Assembly: GCF_020423045.1 (NCBI RefSeq)
Contig: NZ_CP081943.1
Coordinates: 2,108,001 to 2,172,000, forward strand
Direction: 5' to 3'
DNA from: Pseudomonas sp. MM213
Lineage (GTDB): Bacteria; Pseudomonadota; Gammaproteobacteria; Pseudomonadales; Pseudomonadaceae
Length of the DNA: 64,000 nucleotides
Shown here: piece after piece, positions 17,932 through 27,807 of the stretch
How the letters are laid out: every line of letters begins with the position of its first letter
How positions within the stretch are numbered: the first letter of the stretch is position 1
Program-made: the position numbers and the translations under genes
Notes under the pieces: model-generated
Seen by the model: the letters and a program-made list of their open reading frames with translations, nothing else
Databases searched by the model: none
What the model was told of the DNA's origin: nothing

Positions 17932-18189
17932 ATGAAAATGTTAATCCTCGGTTTCGCCGCCCTCCTCGCCACCGGCTCGGCGTTTGCCGATACGCAGACC
18001 ACTGCGCCGGTGATCCACGACAAGACCGGTTTCTTCGTGCACATGGACGTCGCCAAAGTCCTCGCCAGTACCGACATCTCGCAGCAATGCGGCGTGATCC
18101 CGGCGCGACTCGACTACCTCGACCACCAGGGTCGCGAGCACGTCCTCGATTACCAGGTCAACGGTACGGGCTGCACCAACGATCATTGA
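17932..18189 (+). CDS. DUF2790 periplasmic protein
   Basis: This is a small exported protein of 85 aa. A signal peptide ends in TGSAFA, and the mature part carries the DUF2790 pattern: HMDVAKVLASTD, a Cys in QQCGVIPARLDYLDHQG, and a C-terminal YQVNGTGCTNDH. DUF2790 proteins are common in Pseudomonas, are often controlled by metal-type two-component systems, and have no established biochemical role. It lies 40 nt upstream of the response regulator and probably shares its transcript. Confidence 0.85.
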   Translation: MKMLILGFAALLATGSAFADTQTTAPVIHDKTGFFVHMDVAKVLASTDISQQCGVIPARLDYLDHQGREHVLDYQVNGTGCTNDH

Positions 18190-18229
18190 TCCGGCTACAC
18201 TGGCGCCAATTGGCTGAGGCACAAACCCC

Positions 18230-18901
18230 ATGAATATCCTGGTAGTCGAAGACGAACCCAAGGCAGGCAATTACCTGCTCAACGGCCTGCAGGAACTCGG
18301 TTACTCCGTCAGCCTGGCACGGGACGGCGTCGATGGCCTGCACCTGGCTCTGGAGCACGATTTCGATGTCATTGTTCTGGACGTGATGATGCCGAAAATG
18401 GATGGCTGGGAGGTTCTGCGCCGCTTGCGCAAGGAAGCCGACACACCGGTGTTGTTTCTCACCGCGCGGGATGACATCGCCGACCGCATCAAGGGTCTGG
18501 AACTGGGCGCCGACGATTACCTGATCAAGCCTTTTTCCTTCGCCGAACTGGTGGCGCGCCTGCGCACCCTGACCCGCCGTGGTCCTACCCGCGAAGAAGA
18601 ACAGCTGCAGGTGGACGATCTGCAGATCGACGTGCTCAAGCGCCGCATCACCCGCGCTGGCGTGAAGATCACCCTGACCAACAAGGAATTCGCCCTGCTG
18701 CATTTGTTTGCCACGCATCAAGGCCAGGTCTTGTCGCGCTCGATGATCGCGTCACGGGTCTGGGACATGAATTTCGACAGTGACACCAACGTCGTCGACG
18801 TCGCCGTGCGTCGCTTGCGCCTGAAAATCGATGACCCGTTCCAGCTCAAGCTGATCCACAGCGTGCGCGGTATCGGCTACCGCTTCGACACCCAGGCATG
18901 A
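18230..18901 (+). CDS. OmpR-family heavy-metal response regulator (CusR/CopR-like)
   Basis: This two-component response regulator has 223 aa. The receiver domain has the acidic pair EDEPKAG and the phospho-acceptor Asp51 in [17 protein letters not shown]. The conserved switch residues are in LFLTARD and LIKPFSF. The C-terminal OmpR-type winged helix ends [14 protein letters not shown] and RGIGYRFD. These features match the CusR/CopR/IrlR heavy-metal branch. Its stop overlaps the kinase start by 4 nt. CusR-like boxes upstream suggest it activates its own operon and the hydrolase gene. Whether it senses copper is not proven. Confidence 0.9.
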   Translation: MNILVVEDEPKAGNYLLNGLQELGYSVSLARDGVDGLHLALEHDFDVIVLDVMMPKMDGWEVLRRLRKEADTPVLFLTARDDIADRIKGLELGADDYLIKPFSFAELVARLRTLTRRGPTREEEQLQVDDLQIDVLKRRITRAGVKITLTNKEFALLHLFATHQGQVLSRSMIASRVWDMNFDSDTNVVDVAVRRLRLKIDDPFQLKLIHSVRGIGYRFDTQA

Positions 18902-20301
18902 GTCGCCTTCGCCATTCCCTGACACTGCGCCTGGCGCTGGTGTTTGCCCTGCTCGCGTTTGTCTCGCTGACCCTGTTGGGCGTGGCGCTGTACCGCGACC
19001 TGGAGCGCGAGCTGATCCGCCGCGACGACGCGGCCCTGGTGAACCGCATCGATCAACTGCGCACCTTCCTCAACGACAGCAATACGCTGGAGCTGATCAA
19101 GACCAAACCGGCGCTGTTCCAGAACATGCTGGGCAATCGCGAAGCCCTGCTGACCATTGGCGCCGCCGGACAAAAACCGCTGCTGGTGGTCAATCCCGGC
19201 AACCTCGCCTTGCCATCGCTGGCACCGGTGTCGATGGACCATCCGTTGAGCCTGGCCGATGTGCAGCATTATCCCGGCGTGGACGGCGTCCCTTTCGCGG
19301 CCGTCGCGGCGACCATCGAATCCGACGATATGGGCAGCTTGCAGGTGGTCACCGGACGCCTGATGACCGAGCGCAGCGCCGTGCTCGCCCGCTACCGCCT
19401 CAACGTGTACCTCTTCGCCAGCGTGGCGGCGATTCTGCTGGCGCTGTCCGGCTATCTGCTGGTGCATCGCGGCTTGCTGCCCGTGCGACGCCTGGCCCGG
19501 CATGCCCACGGCATCGGCGTCGGCAACCTCACCGAGCGCCTCGATGGCCAGGGCGCGCCACGGGAGTTGCTGCCGATGATCGACGCGCTCAATGCAATGC
19601 TCGACCGCTTGGGCAAGGGCTTCGTGCAACTGGGTCAGGTCTCGACCGACATGGCCCATGAATTGCGCACGCCGATCAACAACCTGCTCGGCGAAACCCA
19701 GGTAGCGTTGCAGCAGAACCGCAGCGTCGAGGCCTATCAGCAACTGCTCGCCTCCAACGTCGAAGAGCTTGAGCGTCTGGCGCGGATGCTCGACAACATG
19801 CTGTTTCTGGCGCGTACCGACCCGGCCAGTGCCCTGAGCCAACGCCAGGAGCTGGATGCCGCTGACGAAATGGAACGTATGGCCGACTATTTTGAAGGGC
19901 TGGCGGCGGATGTCGGGATCAGCATCGATGCCCAGGGCAGCGGCGTGATCTGGGCTGAGCCGATGCTGCTGCGCCGTGCGTTGGCCAACCTGTGCGCCAA
20001 TGCCATCAAATATGGCGCGGCGCATTCTGAGCTGGTCATTCGCGCCATACCTTCGGCTGAGGGGATCCGGGTGATCGTGCGTAATCATGGCCAGACCATC
20101 CCTGCCGAGCACCTGCCCCGGCTGTTCGAGCGCTTTTACCGGGTTGACGAATCCCGCGAGCGTTCGGCTCATTCCAATGGCTTGGGGCTGTCGATCGTGG
20201 CGACGATCATGCAGTTGCATAACGGGGCTTACAGTGTCAGCAGCAGTGAGGGGGTGACGTGTTTTGAGTTGTTTTTTCCGGGGCGGCGGGTGGGTGAGTG
20301 A
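18898..20301 (+). CDS. heavy-metal-type sensor histidine kinase (CusS/CopS-like)
   Basis: The membrane sensor kinase has 467 aa. Two transmembrane spans (about residues 10-32 and 168-190) enclose a periplasmic sensing domain. A HAMP segment and HisKA with the phospho-acceptor in [18 protein letters not shown] (His near 254) follow. The ATPase domain shows the N box ([13 protein letters not shown]) and the G2 box ([15 protein letters not shown]). The overall design matches CusS/CopS. It is translationally coupled to the regulator by a 4-nt overlap. Confidence 0.9.
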   Translation: MSRLRHSLTLRLALVFALLAFVSLTLLGVALYRDLERELIRRDDAALVNRIDQLRTFLNDSNTLELIKTKPALFQNMLGNREALLTIGAAGQKPLLVVNPGNLALPSLAPVSMDHPLSLADVQHYPGVDGVPFAAVAATIESDDMGSLQVVTGRLMTERSAVLARYRLNVYLFASVAAILLALSGYLLVHRGLLPVRRLARHAHGIGVGNLTERLDGQGAPRELLPMIDALNAMLDRLGKGFVQLGQVSTDMAHELRTPINNLLGETQVALQQNRSVEAYQQLLASNVEELERLARMLDNMLFLARTDPASALSQRQELDAADEMERMADYFEGLAADVGISIDAQGSGVIWAEPMLLRRALANLCANAIKYGAAHSELVIRAIPSAEGIRVIVRNHGQTIPAEHLPRLFERFYRVDESRERSAHSNGLGLSIVATIMQLHNGAYSVSSSEGVTCFELFFPGRRVGE

Positions 20302-20328
20302 GGTTTGGTGTTGTCGCGGTTGGTGTGA

Positions 20329-20581
20329 ATATCCGTTTTCTGCGGTAACGCCGGCTATTGGTTTCGCCCTTACGGCGAGTCACTTTGGAAAAGCCCCAAA
20401 GTAACCAAAGGGCTCTTGCCCCTTTCGTTCGGTGCCTCGCCTAGGCTCGGCATGCCCTCGCTCCGGTCCTGCTCCGTGGGCCCGCCGCCATCGGCCATCC
20501 ATGGCCGGGGGCGGCTAACCCGGCATCCATGCCGGGTTGCCCACTGCGCAGAACCTCCACTCGGCCTCTCGAGGGGGCGCT
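20329..20581 (+). repeat. left arm of a ~250-bp long inverted repeat
   Basis: The stretch from ATATCCGTTTTCTGCGGTAA to CTCTCGAGGGGGCG is repeated in inverted orientation at 20977-21167 plus 22434-22492, at high but not perfect identity. It contains a perfect inner hairpin (AACCCGGCAT/ATGCCGGGTT). Short open frames inside it are not credible genes. It looks like one arm of a multicopy, non-coding element. Confidence 0.8.
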
Positions 20582-20652
20582 CAGATCAAAAGCTGAAGGC
20601 GAGCTAACGCTCGGCCTGATGAGTGGTGAGAAGCAAAAGCAAACGCGATTCC

Positions 20653-20887
20653 CTGTAGGAGCGAGGCTTGCCCGCGAAAAACGACCGGGCAACGCGTTCA
20701 TTCAGACAGCCCGCGTTATCGTTGACGTCCATCGCCAGCAAGCTGGCTCCTACAATTTTGAATCGTGCGAACCCAATCACCGTGTAGGAGCCGGCTTGCT
20801 GCGGGCGGCGTTCCGACGATGGCGGTGGGTCAGTCGACGTTTGTATTGGCTGGACGGACGCCATCGCCAGCAAGCCGGCTCCTACAG
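20653..20887. repeat. REP cluster between the inverted-repeat arms
   Basis: Two REP doublets lie here: TGTAGGAGCGAGGCTTGCC with AGCAAGCTGGCTCCTACA, and TGTAGGAGCCGGCTTGC with CAGCAAGCCGGCTCCTAC. They occupy most of the ~395 bp between the long inverted-repeat arms. No gene is seen. Confidence 0.75.
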
Positions 20888-20976
20888 GGGATTGGTGTAG
20901 ATATCCGGAATGAGGGAACGCGTGCACCAAAGAGCCAGGTCGGCTTTCAGGCCGCCTCGGCGGCTGTGGCGGTAGT

Positions 20977-21167
20977 CGCCCCCTCGAGAGGCCGAGCGCA
21001 GGTTCTGCGCAGTGGGCAACCCGGCATGGATGCCGGGTTAGCCGCGCACGGCCAGGGATGGCCGATCGCGGCGGGCCCACGGAGCAGGACCGGAGCGAGG
21101 GCATGCCGAGCCTAGGCGAGGCACCGAACGAAAGGGGCAAGAGCCCTTTGGTTACTTTGGGGCTTTT
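20977..21167 (-). repeat. right arm of the long inverted repeat, inner part
   Basis: This is the inverted copy of the left arm, from CGCCCCCTCGAGAGGCC to TTTGGGGCTTTT. It is cut at 21167 by the insertion sequence and continues at 22434. Confidence 0.8.
21161..21167 (+). repeat. 7-bp target-site duplication GGCTTTT, left copy
   Basis: GGCTTTT directly precedes the IS left end and is repeated directly after the IS right end at 22427-22433. The uninterrupted left arm (read in reverse) has a single copy, which confirms the duplication. Confidence 0.85.
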
Positions 21168-21217
21168 TGTACGGACCGGACACATGGTTGACGGGTGTGC
21201 GGGGACATGGTGGACAC
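21168..21217 (+). repeat. IS left terminal inverted repeat
   Basis: It begins TGTACGGACCGGACACATGG and matches the right end with 5 differences in 50 bp. Within it, GGACATGGT-type words occur twice, which may be transposase-binding subsites. Confidence 0.85.
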
Positions 21218-21250
21218 TTTTCGGCGAGCCAACTTCGCCGGGAATCCATC

Positions 21251-22375
21251 ATGCCCTGGGACACGAGAGATACCATGAGCCTGAAAGAAGAGTTTGTTGC
21301 CTTAGCACGGCAACCCGGCAGCAATAAACGAGAACTGTGTCGACGGTTCGGCATCAGTCCGCAAACGGCCTACAAGTGGCTCAACCGCTACGAGACACAC
21401 GGTCAGTCGGGACTGCAAGAGAAGTCCCGCAGACCTGCAACCAGCCCCAAGCTGACCCCTGCTGCTTTGGAGGCCGAAGTCTTAGCCCTCAGGCAAGAAC
21501 ATCCCGCATGGGGCGGACGCACAATCAGCATCATCTTGAAAAAGCAGATCGCTCCCAGCACCGTCACCAATGTCCTGCGCAGGCACGGGCTGATTCAGCC
21601 TGCTCAGAATGAGCAAGAGGCCAAGCTGAGATTTGAACACGATGCGCCTAACGATCTGTGGCAGATGGATTTCAAGGGGCACTTCTCAACGCAAGAAGGC
21701 CGATGCCACCCCCTGACTTTGTTGGACGACCACTCACGATTCAATTTGGCTATTCAGGCCTGCGATAACGAGCGCGGAGCCACGGTGAAGGAAAAGATGA
21801 TTGAGGTATTCCAGCGCTTCGGATTACCAGCACGCATCAATGTTGATAACGGCCCGCCATGGGGCTCACCGCGCAACCCAGGTGAAATCACAGAGCTGAG
21901 TATCTGGCTGATTCGTTTAGGAATCCGGATCAGCTTCAGCCGCCCTTACCATCCCCAAACCAATGGGAAGATCGAGCGCTTCCACCGTTCACTCAAAGCC
22001 GAAGTGCTTGAGGGGCGTCAATTTTCCACGGTCAAGGAGGCTCAATCCGCGTTTGATCGATGGCGGGAGGTTTATAACCTGCAACGGCCTCATCAAGCGT
22101 TGAACTATCAAGTGCCGATGGACCGGTATCGCTCTAGCCCCTGGGCTTATCCGCAGCAACTATCGGAGTTTGAATACGGGCCGGACGATGTGTTGGCCAA
22201 GGTTTATCACAGCCGATTTCGCTTTCAGAAACGCTATTTCAGCATCGCCAAGGGCTTGGTTGGGCAGCACATCGCAATACGGCCCAACCCTGAAAGAAAT
22301 GGACTCTTTGACGTCTACTTCTGCCATCACTTCCTAAGAACGTTCGACGTGAGCAAACCTGACTATGGGTCATAA
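21251..22375 (+). CDS. IS481-family transposase
   Basis: This DDE transposase has 374 aa. An N-terminal helix-turn-helix (REL CRRFGISPQTAYKWLNRY region) precedes an rve integrase core. The catalytic Asp residues are in LWQMDFKGHF and NVDNGPPWG, and the Glu is in TNGKIERFHRSLK, so the triad is complete. The ATG at 21251 gives the MPWDTRDTMSLKEEF start usual for this family; an open frame continues back to the IS tip but lacks a proper start. The reading frame is intact, so the element may still be mobile. Confidence 0.9.
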   Translation: MPWDTRDTMSLKEEFVALARQPGSNKRELCRRFGISPQTAYKWLNRYETHGQSGLQEKSRRPATSPKLTPAALEAEVLALRQEHPAWGGRTISIILKKQIAPSTVTNVLRRHGLIQPAQNEQEAKLRFEHDAPNDLWQMDFKGHFSTQEGRCHPLTLLDDHSRFNLAIQACDNERGATVKEKMIEVFQRFGLPARINVDNGPPWGSPRNPGEITELSIWLIRLGIRISFSRPYHPQTNGKIERFHRSLKAEVLEGRQFSTVKEAQSAFDRWREVYNLQRPHQALNYQVPMDRYRSSPWAYPQQLSEFEYGPDDVLAKVYHSRFRFQKRYFSIAKGLVGQHIAIRPNPERNGLFDVYFCHHFLRTFDVSKPDYGS

Positions 22376-22376
22376 T

Positions 22377-22426
22377 GTGTCAACCATGTCCCCGCACATG
22401 TGTCCACCATGTGTCCGGTCCGTACA
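22377..22426 (-). repeat. IS right terminal inverted repeat
   Basis: Read on the minus strand it begins TGTACGGACCGGACACATGG, as at the left end. It starts 2 nt after the transposase stop. Confidence 0.85.
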
Positions 22427-22433
22427 GGCTTTT
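22427..22433 (+). repeat. 7-bp target-site duplication GGCTTTT, right copy
   Basis: This is the second copy of GGCTTTT, immediately after the IS right end. Confidence 0.85.
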
Positions 22434-22492
22434 CCAAAGTGACTCGCCGTAAGGGCGAAACCAATAGCCGCCGTTACCGCAGAAACGGATAT
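22434..22492 (-). repeat. right arm of the long inverted repeat, outer part
   Basis: CCAAAGTGACTCGCCGTAAG onwards to CGGATAT is the inverted copy of the outer left arm (20329-20390), displaced by the insertion sequence. Confidence 0.8.
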
Positions 22493-22629
22493 ACCCCCAC
22501 CCACCGCAAATGGCAAAAAACACCACCCCCCTTGAGCACTTTCGACCTATCCCAACCAAACCACCGCCCCTAGACTCTGCCCCGAATAAAAGCGCCAAAC
22601 GCGCACAAGACCGAACCAGGGAAACCCAC

Positions 22630-23814
22630 ATGAACCCATCCGACATTTTCGTTATCAGCGCCGTCCGTTCCGCCATCGGCAGCTTCGGCGGCTCGCTCAA
22701 GGATGTGCCACCGATTCAACTGGCCACCGACGTCTGCCGCGCCGCCATCGAGCGCTCGGGGCTGGCACCTGAGCACATCGGCCATGCGGTGATGGGCCAT
22801 GTGATCCCGACCGAAGCCCGCGACGCCTACATCTCCCGGGCGGTGGCGATGAATGCCGGCCTGCCGAAAGAGACACCCGCCTTCAACGTCAACCGCCTCT
22901 GCGGTTCCGGTTTGCAGGCAATCGTCAGCGCCGCGCAAAGCCTGATGCTCGGTGATGCGGGCGCGGCGCTGGCCGGTGGCGTCGAATCCATGAGCCGTGG
23001 CGCGTATCTGTTGCCGCAAGCGCGCTGGGGCGCACGCATGGGCGACATGCAGGCCATCGACTACATGCTCGGCGTGCTGCAAGACCCGTTTGCCGGTTTC
23101 CACATGGGCATCACCGCGGAAAACATCGCCGAGCGCTACGGCATCACGCGTCAGGCCCAGGATGAACTGGCCATGCTCAGCCAGCAGCGCGCCGCGCGGG
23201 CAATCGCCGAAGGCCGCTTCAACAGTCAGATCGTGCCAATCGAAGTGGCATCGCGCAAAGGCACCGTGACCTTTGCGACCGACGAACACGTGCGTGCCGA
23301 GGTCAATGCCGAGCAACTGGCCAAGATGAAACCGGCCTTCAAAAAAGACGGCAGCGTCACCGCCGGCAACGCCTCGGGCCTGAATGACGGCGCCGGTGCG
23401 CTGATCATGGCCACCGGTGAGATGGTGCGCGCCCAAGGCCTCAAACCAATGGCCCGGCTGGTCGGCTATGCCCACGCCGGTGTCGAGCCGGAACTGATGG
23501 GGCTCGGCCCGATTCCCGCCACTCGTCTGGTGCTCAAGCGTGCCGGCCTGACCGTCGCCGACCTGGATGTCATCGAGTCGAACGAGGCCTTCGCCGCGCA
23601 AGCCTGTGCCGTGGCGCAGGAACTGGGCTTCGACCCGGAGAAGGTCAACCCTAACGGTTCGGGCATCTCACTGGGCCATCCAGTGGGCGCCACCGGCGCG
23701 ATCATCGCGACCAAGGCCATTCACGAACTGCACCGCGTCCAGGGTCGTTATGCACTGGCGACCATGTGCATCGGCGGCGGCCAGGGCATCGCCGTGCTGT
23801 TCGAACGCGTCTGA
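22630..23814 (+). CDS. acetyl-CoA acetyltransferase family thiolase
   Basis: This is a thiolase of 394 aa. The nucleophilic Cys is in NRLCGSGLQAIVSAAQ (about residue 90). The C-terminal catalytic His and Cys regions are SNEAFAAQACAV, GSGISLGHPVGATGA and CIGGGQG. All active-site elements are present and the length is typical of biosynthetic or degradative thiolases (AtoB/PhaA/BktB type), which condense or cleave acyl-CoA. It stands alone between the IS-bearing repeat and a mechanosensitive channel gene. Sequence does not decide between acetoacetyl-CoA and longer substrates. Confidence 0.9.
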   Translation: MNPSDIFVISAVRSAIGSFGGSLKDVPPIQLATDVCRAAIERSGLAPEHIGHAVMGHVIPTEARDAYISRAVAMNAGLPKETPAFNVNRLCGSGLQAIVSAAQSLMLGDAGAALAGGVESMSRGAYLLPQARWGARMGDMQAIDYMLGVLQDPFAGFHMGITAENIAERYGITRQAQDELAMLSQQRAARAIAEGRFNSQIVPIEVASRKGTVTFATDEHVRAEVNAEQLAKMKPAFKKDGSVTAGNASGLNDGAGALIMATGEMVRAQGLKPMARLVGYAHAGVEPELMGLGPIPATRLVLKRAGLTVADLDVIESNEAFAAQACAVAQELGFDPEKVNPNGSGISLGHPVGATGAIIATKAIHELHRVQGRYALATMCIGGGQGIAVLFERV

Positions 23815-23824
23815 TACGTCCACC

Positions 23825-23847
23825 CTGCCCCCGTTCAACGGGGGCAG
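23825..23847 (+). terminator. hairpin after the thiolase gene
   Basis: CTGCCCCCG pairs with CGGGGGCAG around a TTCAA loop, 10 nt past the stop. No T run follows, so it is a probable but not canonical terminator. Confidence 0.6.
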
Positions 23848-23928
23848 CCGAACAAACTATTGCTCGAAGGTTTGACTGATGACCTAACCTCATAGGCTGA
23901 ATGACTAACAACAGAGTCAGGCACTCCT

Positions 23929-26315
23929 ATGCGTCATGCACTGAAAGCCATGATTTTCGTCGCTTTCACGCTTTTCGGGGCAGGCCCCGGAATGCTGTTG
24001 GCGGCAGACCCTGCGGACATTTCAATGCCCAGGGCGGTTGCCGCGCCCCCCAGCGTTTCCCCAAGCGACCTCCAGGCGTTGCAACTTCGGCTGGACGCCC
24101 TCAAACAACAGATCTCGCTGGTTGATAACTACAGCCAGCTGGAGGCCCCGCAGGACCTGGTCCAGATGTTCATGCTGGATGTCGATCGCCTCTCGACCTC
24201 GCTGCTTCCCCTGCAGACTCAACTGCGCGCGCAATTGGGTGTGCTGGGGCCTGTCCCGCGCGATGACGCCGCGGCCGAGCAGCCCGATATCACCGCGCAA
24301 AGGGTCGCGCTCACCGAGCAAAAAAACAAAATCGACGCCACCCTGAAAACCCTGGCCACCCTGAAAACGAGCGCCACCGACCTCATCACCCAGATTGCCG
24401 GCATCCGTCGCAACATGCTGGAAAGCGAACTGACCCTGAGCACCCGAAGCGTCCTGAACCCCGAGTTCTGGTCACCGATCCTGAGCCCTTCGATGGATGA
24501 TCGACAGCGCTTCGCATCGTTCCTCGGTCAGGCAAGTGAGGTCGTCAAACTGGCCTGGCAACCGGGCCAACGCCTCTACACCAGCGTACTGTTGCTGCTG
24601 GCCCTGCTTATCTGGACGCTGGGCCGCCGTCTCGCGGAACGAGGGCTGACGTGGCTTTGCATTCACCGGATGCCAGAAGGACGCCTGCGCCGCAGTTCCC
24701 TGGCGCTGGCTTCCGTATTGGCCACGGTGCTGACGGTCGGCCTGTCCCTGCAACTGCTGTTTTATGTCTTCACACGCCAGGCTCCGCTGACGCCGACACT
24801 GTCGACGTTTTCCCAGGAATTCGAAAAAGTCGCCTACACCTGCGTGCTGATCACCGCGTTGAGCCGCGCCCTGTTGTCCACGAAACACCCGTCGTGGCGG
24901 CTGCCGGCGCTTGCCGATCAGGTGGCGCTGTCACTCAAGCCTTATCCGCGGGTTCTGGCGGGCGTGCTGCTGGTTCTGGTGACAATGATCCAGATTACCA
25001 ACGCAACCGGCATGAGCAGCGGCATCGTAATCGCCGGTCGAGGGGTCGTCGCACTGGTTGTCACGTGCGTTCTGGTGGATTTATTGTGGCGCACCGGCAA
25101 AGTCCGCAGAGCCGTCGTGGCGTCTGGCGAAGCCTATGAAGCCGGCAGGACGTTCGCGGGCGTGCTTTACACCCTCGCCAGTCTTGCGATGGTGATCTGC
25201 CTGGTATCCCTCCTGACCGGTTACGTGTCCCTGGCCAGGTTCGTCACCTATGAACTGGTCTGGGGCTTTCTCATCCTCTCCGGTTTCTATTTGCTGATGC
25301 AGTGCTTCAAAGATGCCTGCGAATACTTTTTTCAATCAAAAGCCCCAGCGGCAAGGCGCTCAAGCAGTTGCTCGGCATTGAAGACCGGCGCCTGGAGCAG
25401 ATCTCGATCGTTCTTTCAGGGGTCGGGCGGGCCGGACTCTTGCTGCTGGCGCTGGTCACTCTGTTCGTCGGCGGGGTCGGCACGACGCTCGGGCAACTGC
25501 TCACCAACGTCTTTTCCATTCTCGGCGGCGCCGGGCTGCGCAAACTGAACATCATCCCCGGGCACTTGCTCAATGCCGCACTGGCCTTGCTGATCGGCAT
25601 CTACCTGATTCGCACGCTGGGCCGCTGGCTGGACAAGGAGCTCCTGCCGAAAACCGAGATGGACCCTGGCATGCGCGCTTCGCTGACCACGCTGTTTGCC
25701 AACATCGGCTATGCGTTGGTCATTCTGCTGACGCTGTCATCGTTGGGCGTGCAATGGACGAACCTGGCCTGGATCGTCAGCGCATTGTCGGTGGGGATTG
25801 GTTTTGGCTTGCAGGAGATCGTCAAGAATTTCGTCTCAGGCCTGATCCTGCTGACCGAGCGCCCGGTGAAAGTCGGCGACCTGATCAGCATCAGCGGGGT
25901 CGAGGGCGACATCCGCCGGATCAACGTGCGGGCCACCGAAATCCAGCTCAGTGACCGCTCGATTGTCATCGTGCCCAATTCGCAGCTGATCTCGCAAAAC
26001 CTGCGCAACGTAACCCTGGGCGGCAGCGCCCAAGGGGTGGCGTCACTCGAACTGACCTTCCCCCTGGACATCGACCCCGAACAGGTGAAAGACCTGCTCT
26101 ACAACACCTACCGCGAGCACGAGACCATTCTCGACAAACCGGCGCCGATGGTGCGCTTCAGCAAACTGACCCCCGAGGGCATCACGCTGACGGTCACTGG
26201 CTATGTCGGCAGCCCGAGAATCGTCGGCGTGACCAAGAGCGACCTGCTGTTTGAAATCCTCAAGCGCCTGAGTGACGCCGGTATCGAGCTGGCGAAGCCG
26301 GCACCCACGGTGTGA
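23929..26315 (+). pseudogene. DUF3772/MscS-type mechanosensitive channel, split by a -1 frameshift
   Basis: The intact product would be a large MscS-family channel of about 795 aa. A signal peptide is followed by a periplasmic coiled region (DUF3772-like). Many membrane spans come next, then the MscS pore-lining helix (VGIGFGLQEIVKNFVSGLIL) and beta domain (ERPVKVGDLISISGVEGD). The frame breaks near 25327-25341. The upstream frame reads DACEYFF and the downstream frame continues as SPSGKALKQLLGIEDRRLEQ. One extra T in the T6 run (25327-25332) or one extra A in the A4 run (25338-25341) restores the protein. Either real inactivation or a homopolymer error is possible. Confidence 0.82.
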
Positions 26316-26316
26316 A

Positions 26317-27807
26317 TCAGTGGGCGATGCACACTGATTTCAGCTCGGTGTAGGCCTCGATCACCGCACGACCGAACTCGCGGCCCATGCCGGACTGCTT
26401 GACGCCACCAAACGGCATGGCCGGGTCGAGCAGCACGTGGGCGTTGACCCACACGGTGCCGGCCTCGATGCGCGGCACCAGGTTCATCGCTTTGCCGAGG
26501 TCATTGGTCCACAGGCTCGCGGCCAGGCCGTAGCGGTTGTCGTTGGCCAGGGCGATCACGGCGTCTTCATCGTCAAACGGCATCACCCCCAGTACCGGGC
26601 CGAACACCTCTTCGCGGGCCACCGCCATGCTGTGATCGATGTCGGCCAGAATGGTCGGCTGCACATAGAAGCCCTCGCCTTCCACCAGCTCGCCCCCGGA
26701 CACTACTCGTGCGCCTTCGCGACGCGCCAGCTCGATGTGCTTGAGCACGCTTTGCTGCTGCTTGCGCGAGACCAGCGGGTTGATCGCCGCTTCGCCGTTC
26801 ATGCCTGCGCCGATAGGCATCGCCGATACGGCGGCGGCGAGTGCTTCAACGAATTGATCGTGGATCGAGCGATGCACGTAGAAGCGCGAAGCTGCCGCAC
26901 ACACCTGGCCGTTGTTCAGCAGACCGCCGAGGATTGCGCCCTGCACGGCTTTTTCGATGTCGGCATCGGCCAACACGATCATCGGGTTTTTGCCACCCAG
27001 CTCCAGCGAGAACCGCGTCATGTTTTCCATGCACGCCACGCCGACGCTTTTGCCCACCGCCGTGGAACCGGTGAAGGACACTTTGCTCACCAGTGGATGC
27101 GCCGTCAACACACCGCCGACATTGGCGCCGCCACCGGTGACGACGTTGAACACGCCTGCCGGAATCCCCGCTTCCAGCGCCAGTTCAGCCAGGCGCATGG
27201 CGGTCAGCGGCGTTTCCATCGCCGGTTTGATGATCACCGTGCAACCGGTGGCCAGCGCCGGCATCAGCTTCCACGCCGCGATCAGCAGCGGGAAGTTCCA
27301 CGGCACGATCCCGACCACCACGCCCACCGGTTCACGCTTGGTGAACGCGGTGAATTTCGCCCCCGGCGGCAGCGGAATCGACACGTCAAAGGTCTGCCCT
27401 TCGATCTTGGTCGCCCAGCCGGACATGTAGCGCATGAACTCCACGGTGGCGTTCAGGTCCAGTGCGCGCGCCATGTTGATCGACTTGCCCTGACTCAGGG
27501 TTTCCAGCTGCGCCAGCTCTTCGGCATGCGCTTCTACCAGCGCAGTGAAGTTCAGCAGGATGCGTTCGCGGTCCGCCGGGCGCAGGCCCGACCATACGCC
27601 GGACTTGAAGGCTTTATGCGACGACTGCACCGCCTGTTCGACCACCTCCAGCGGTGCGTCGAGGGTTTCGCACAGGGTTTTGCCGGTGGCCGGGTTGACC
27701 ACGGCAATGCGCGGCCCTTCGGCGAACACCCATTGGCCATCGATAAAGCAGCCGTGGCGGCGGTCAAGGAATGCAGCAACCTGCGGCAGGATTTCAACGT
27801 TGCTCAT
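26317..27807 (-). CDS. feaB: phenylacetaldehyde-type aldehyde dehydrogenase (FeaB-like)
   Basis: This NAD-dependent aldehyde dehydrogenase has 496 aa and resembles E. coli FeaB along its length. The opening FLDRRHGCFIDGQW, the region MRYMSGWATKIEGQTFDVSI, VGIVPWNFPLLIAAWK, the catalytic Glu in LELGGKNPMIV and the Cys in NNGQVCAAASRFYVHRS all fit. It should oxidise arylacetaldehydes (phenyl-, 4-hydroxyphenyl- or indole-3-acetaldehyde) to arylacetates. That is the step between the amine dehydrogenase at 44-47 kb and the iac genes. A FeaR homologue lies at 34 kb, which in E. coli activates feaB. It is followed on its strand by nothing in the window except the convergent channel gene. Confidence 0.85.
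   Translation of the reverse strand: MSNVEILPQVAAFLDRRHGCFIDGQWVFAEGPRIAVVNPATGKTLCETLDAPLEVVEQAVQSSHKAFKSGVWSGLRPADRERILLNFTALVEAHAEELAQLETLSQGKSINMARALDLNATVEFMRYMSGWATKIEGQTFDVSIPLPPGAKFTAFTKREPVGVVVGIVPWNFPLLIAAWKLMPALATGCTVIIKPAMETPLTAMRLAELALEAGIPAGVFNVVTGGGANVGGVLTAHPLVSKVSFTGSTAVGKSVGVACMENMTRFSLELGGKNPMIVLADADIEKAVQGAILGGLLNNGQVCAAASRFYVHRSIHDQFVEALAAAVSAMPIGAGMNGEAAINPLVSRKQQQSVLKHIELARREGARVVSGGELVEGEGFYVQPTILADIDHSMAVAREEVFGPVLGVMPFDDEDAVIALANDNRYGLAASLWTNDLGKAMNLVPRIEAGTVWVNAHVLLDPAMPFGGVKQSGMGREFGRAVIEAYTELKSVCIAH

Larger units (their letters stand above)
21168..22426 (+). mobile_element. IS481-type insertion sequence
   Basis: This is a 1,259-bp element bounded by TGTACGG and CCGTACA, with inverted ends that are perfect for 21 bp and about 90% alike over 50 bp. 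It encodes one DDE transposase and no passenger genes. A 7-bp duplication (GGCTTTT) flanks it. It has inserted into the right arm of the long inverted repeat. Ends starting TG and closing CA and the transposase type suit the IS481 family. Confidence 0.88.

Noticed and set aside
20416..21115. Short open frames in the long inverted repeat and REP cluster
   Set aside because: They arise from repeats that carry the same pseudo-peptides in both orientations and have no ribosome sites.
22380..22700. 106-aa minus-strand open frame across the IS end and thiolase start
   Set aside because: It spans the insertion junction, the inverted-repeat arm and the thiolase gene in the wrong frame.
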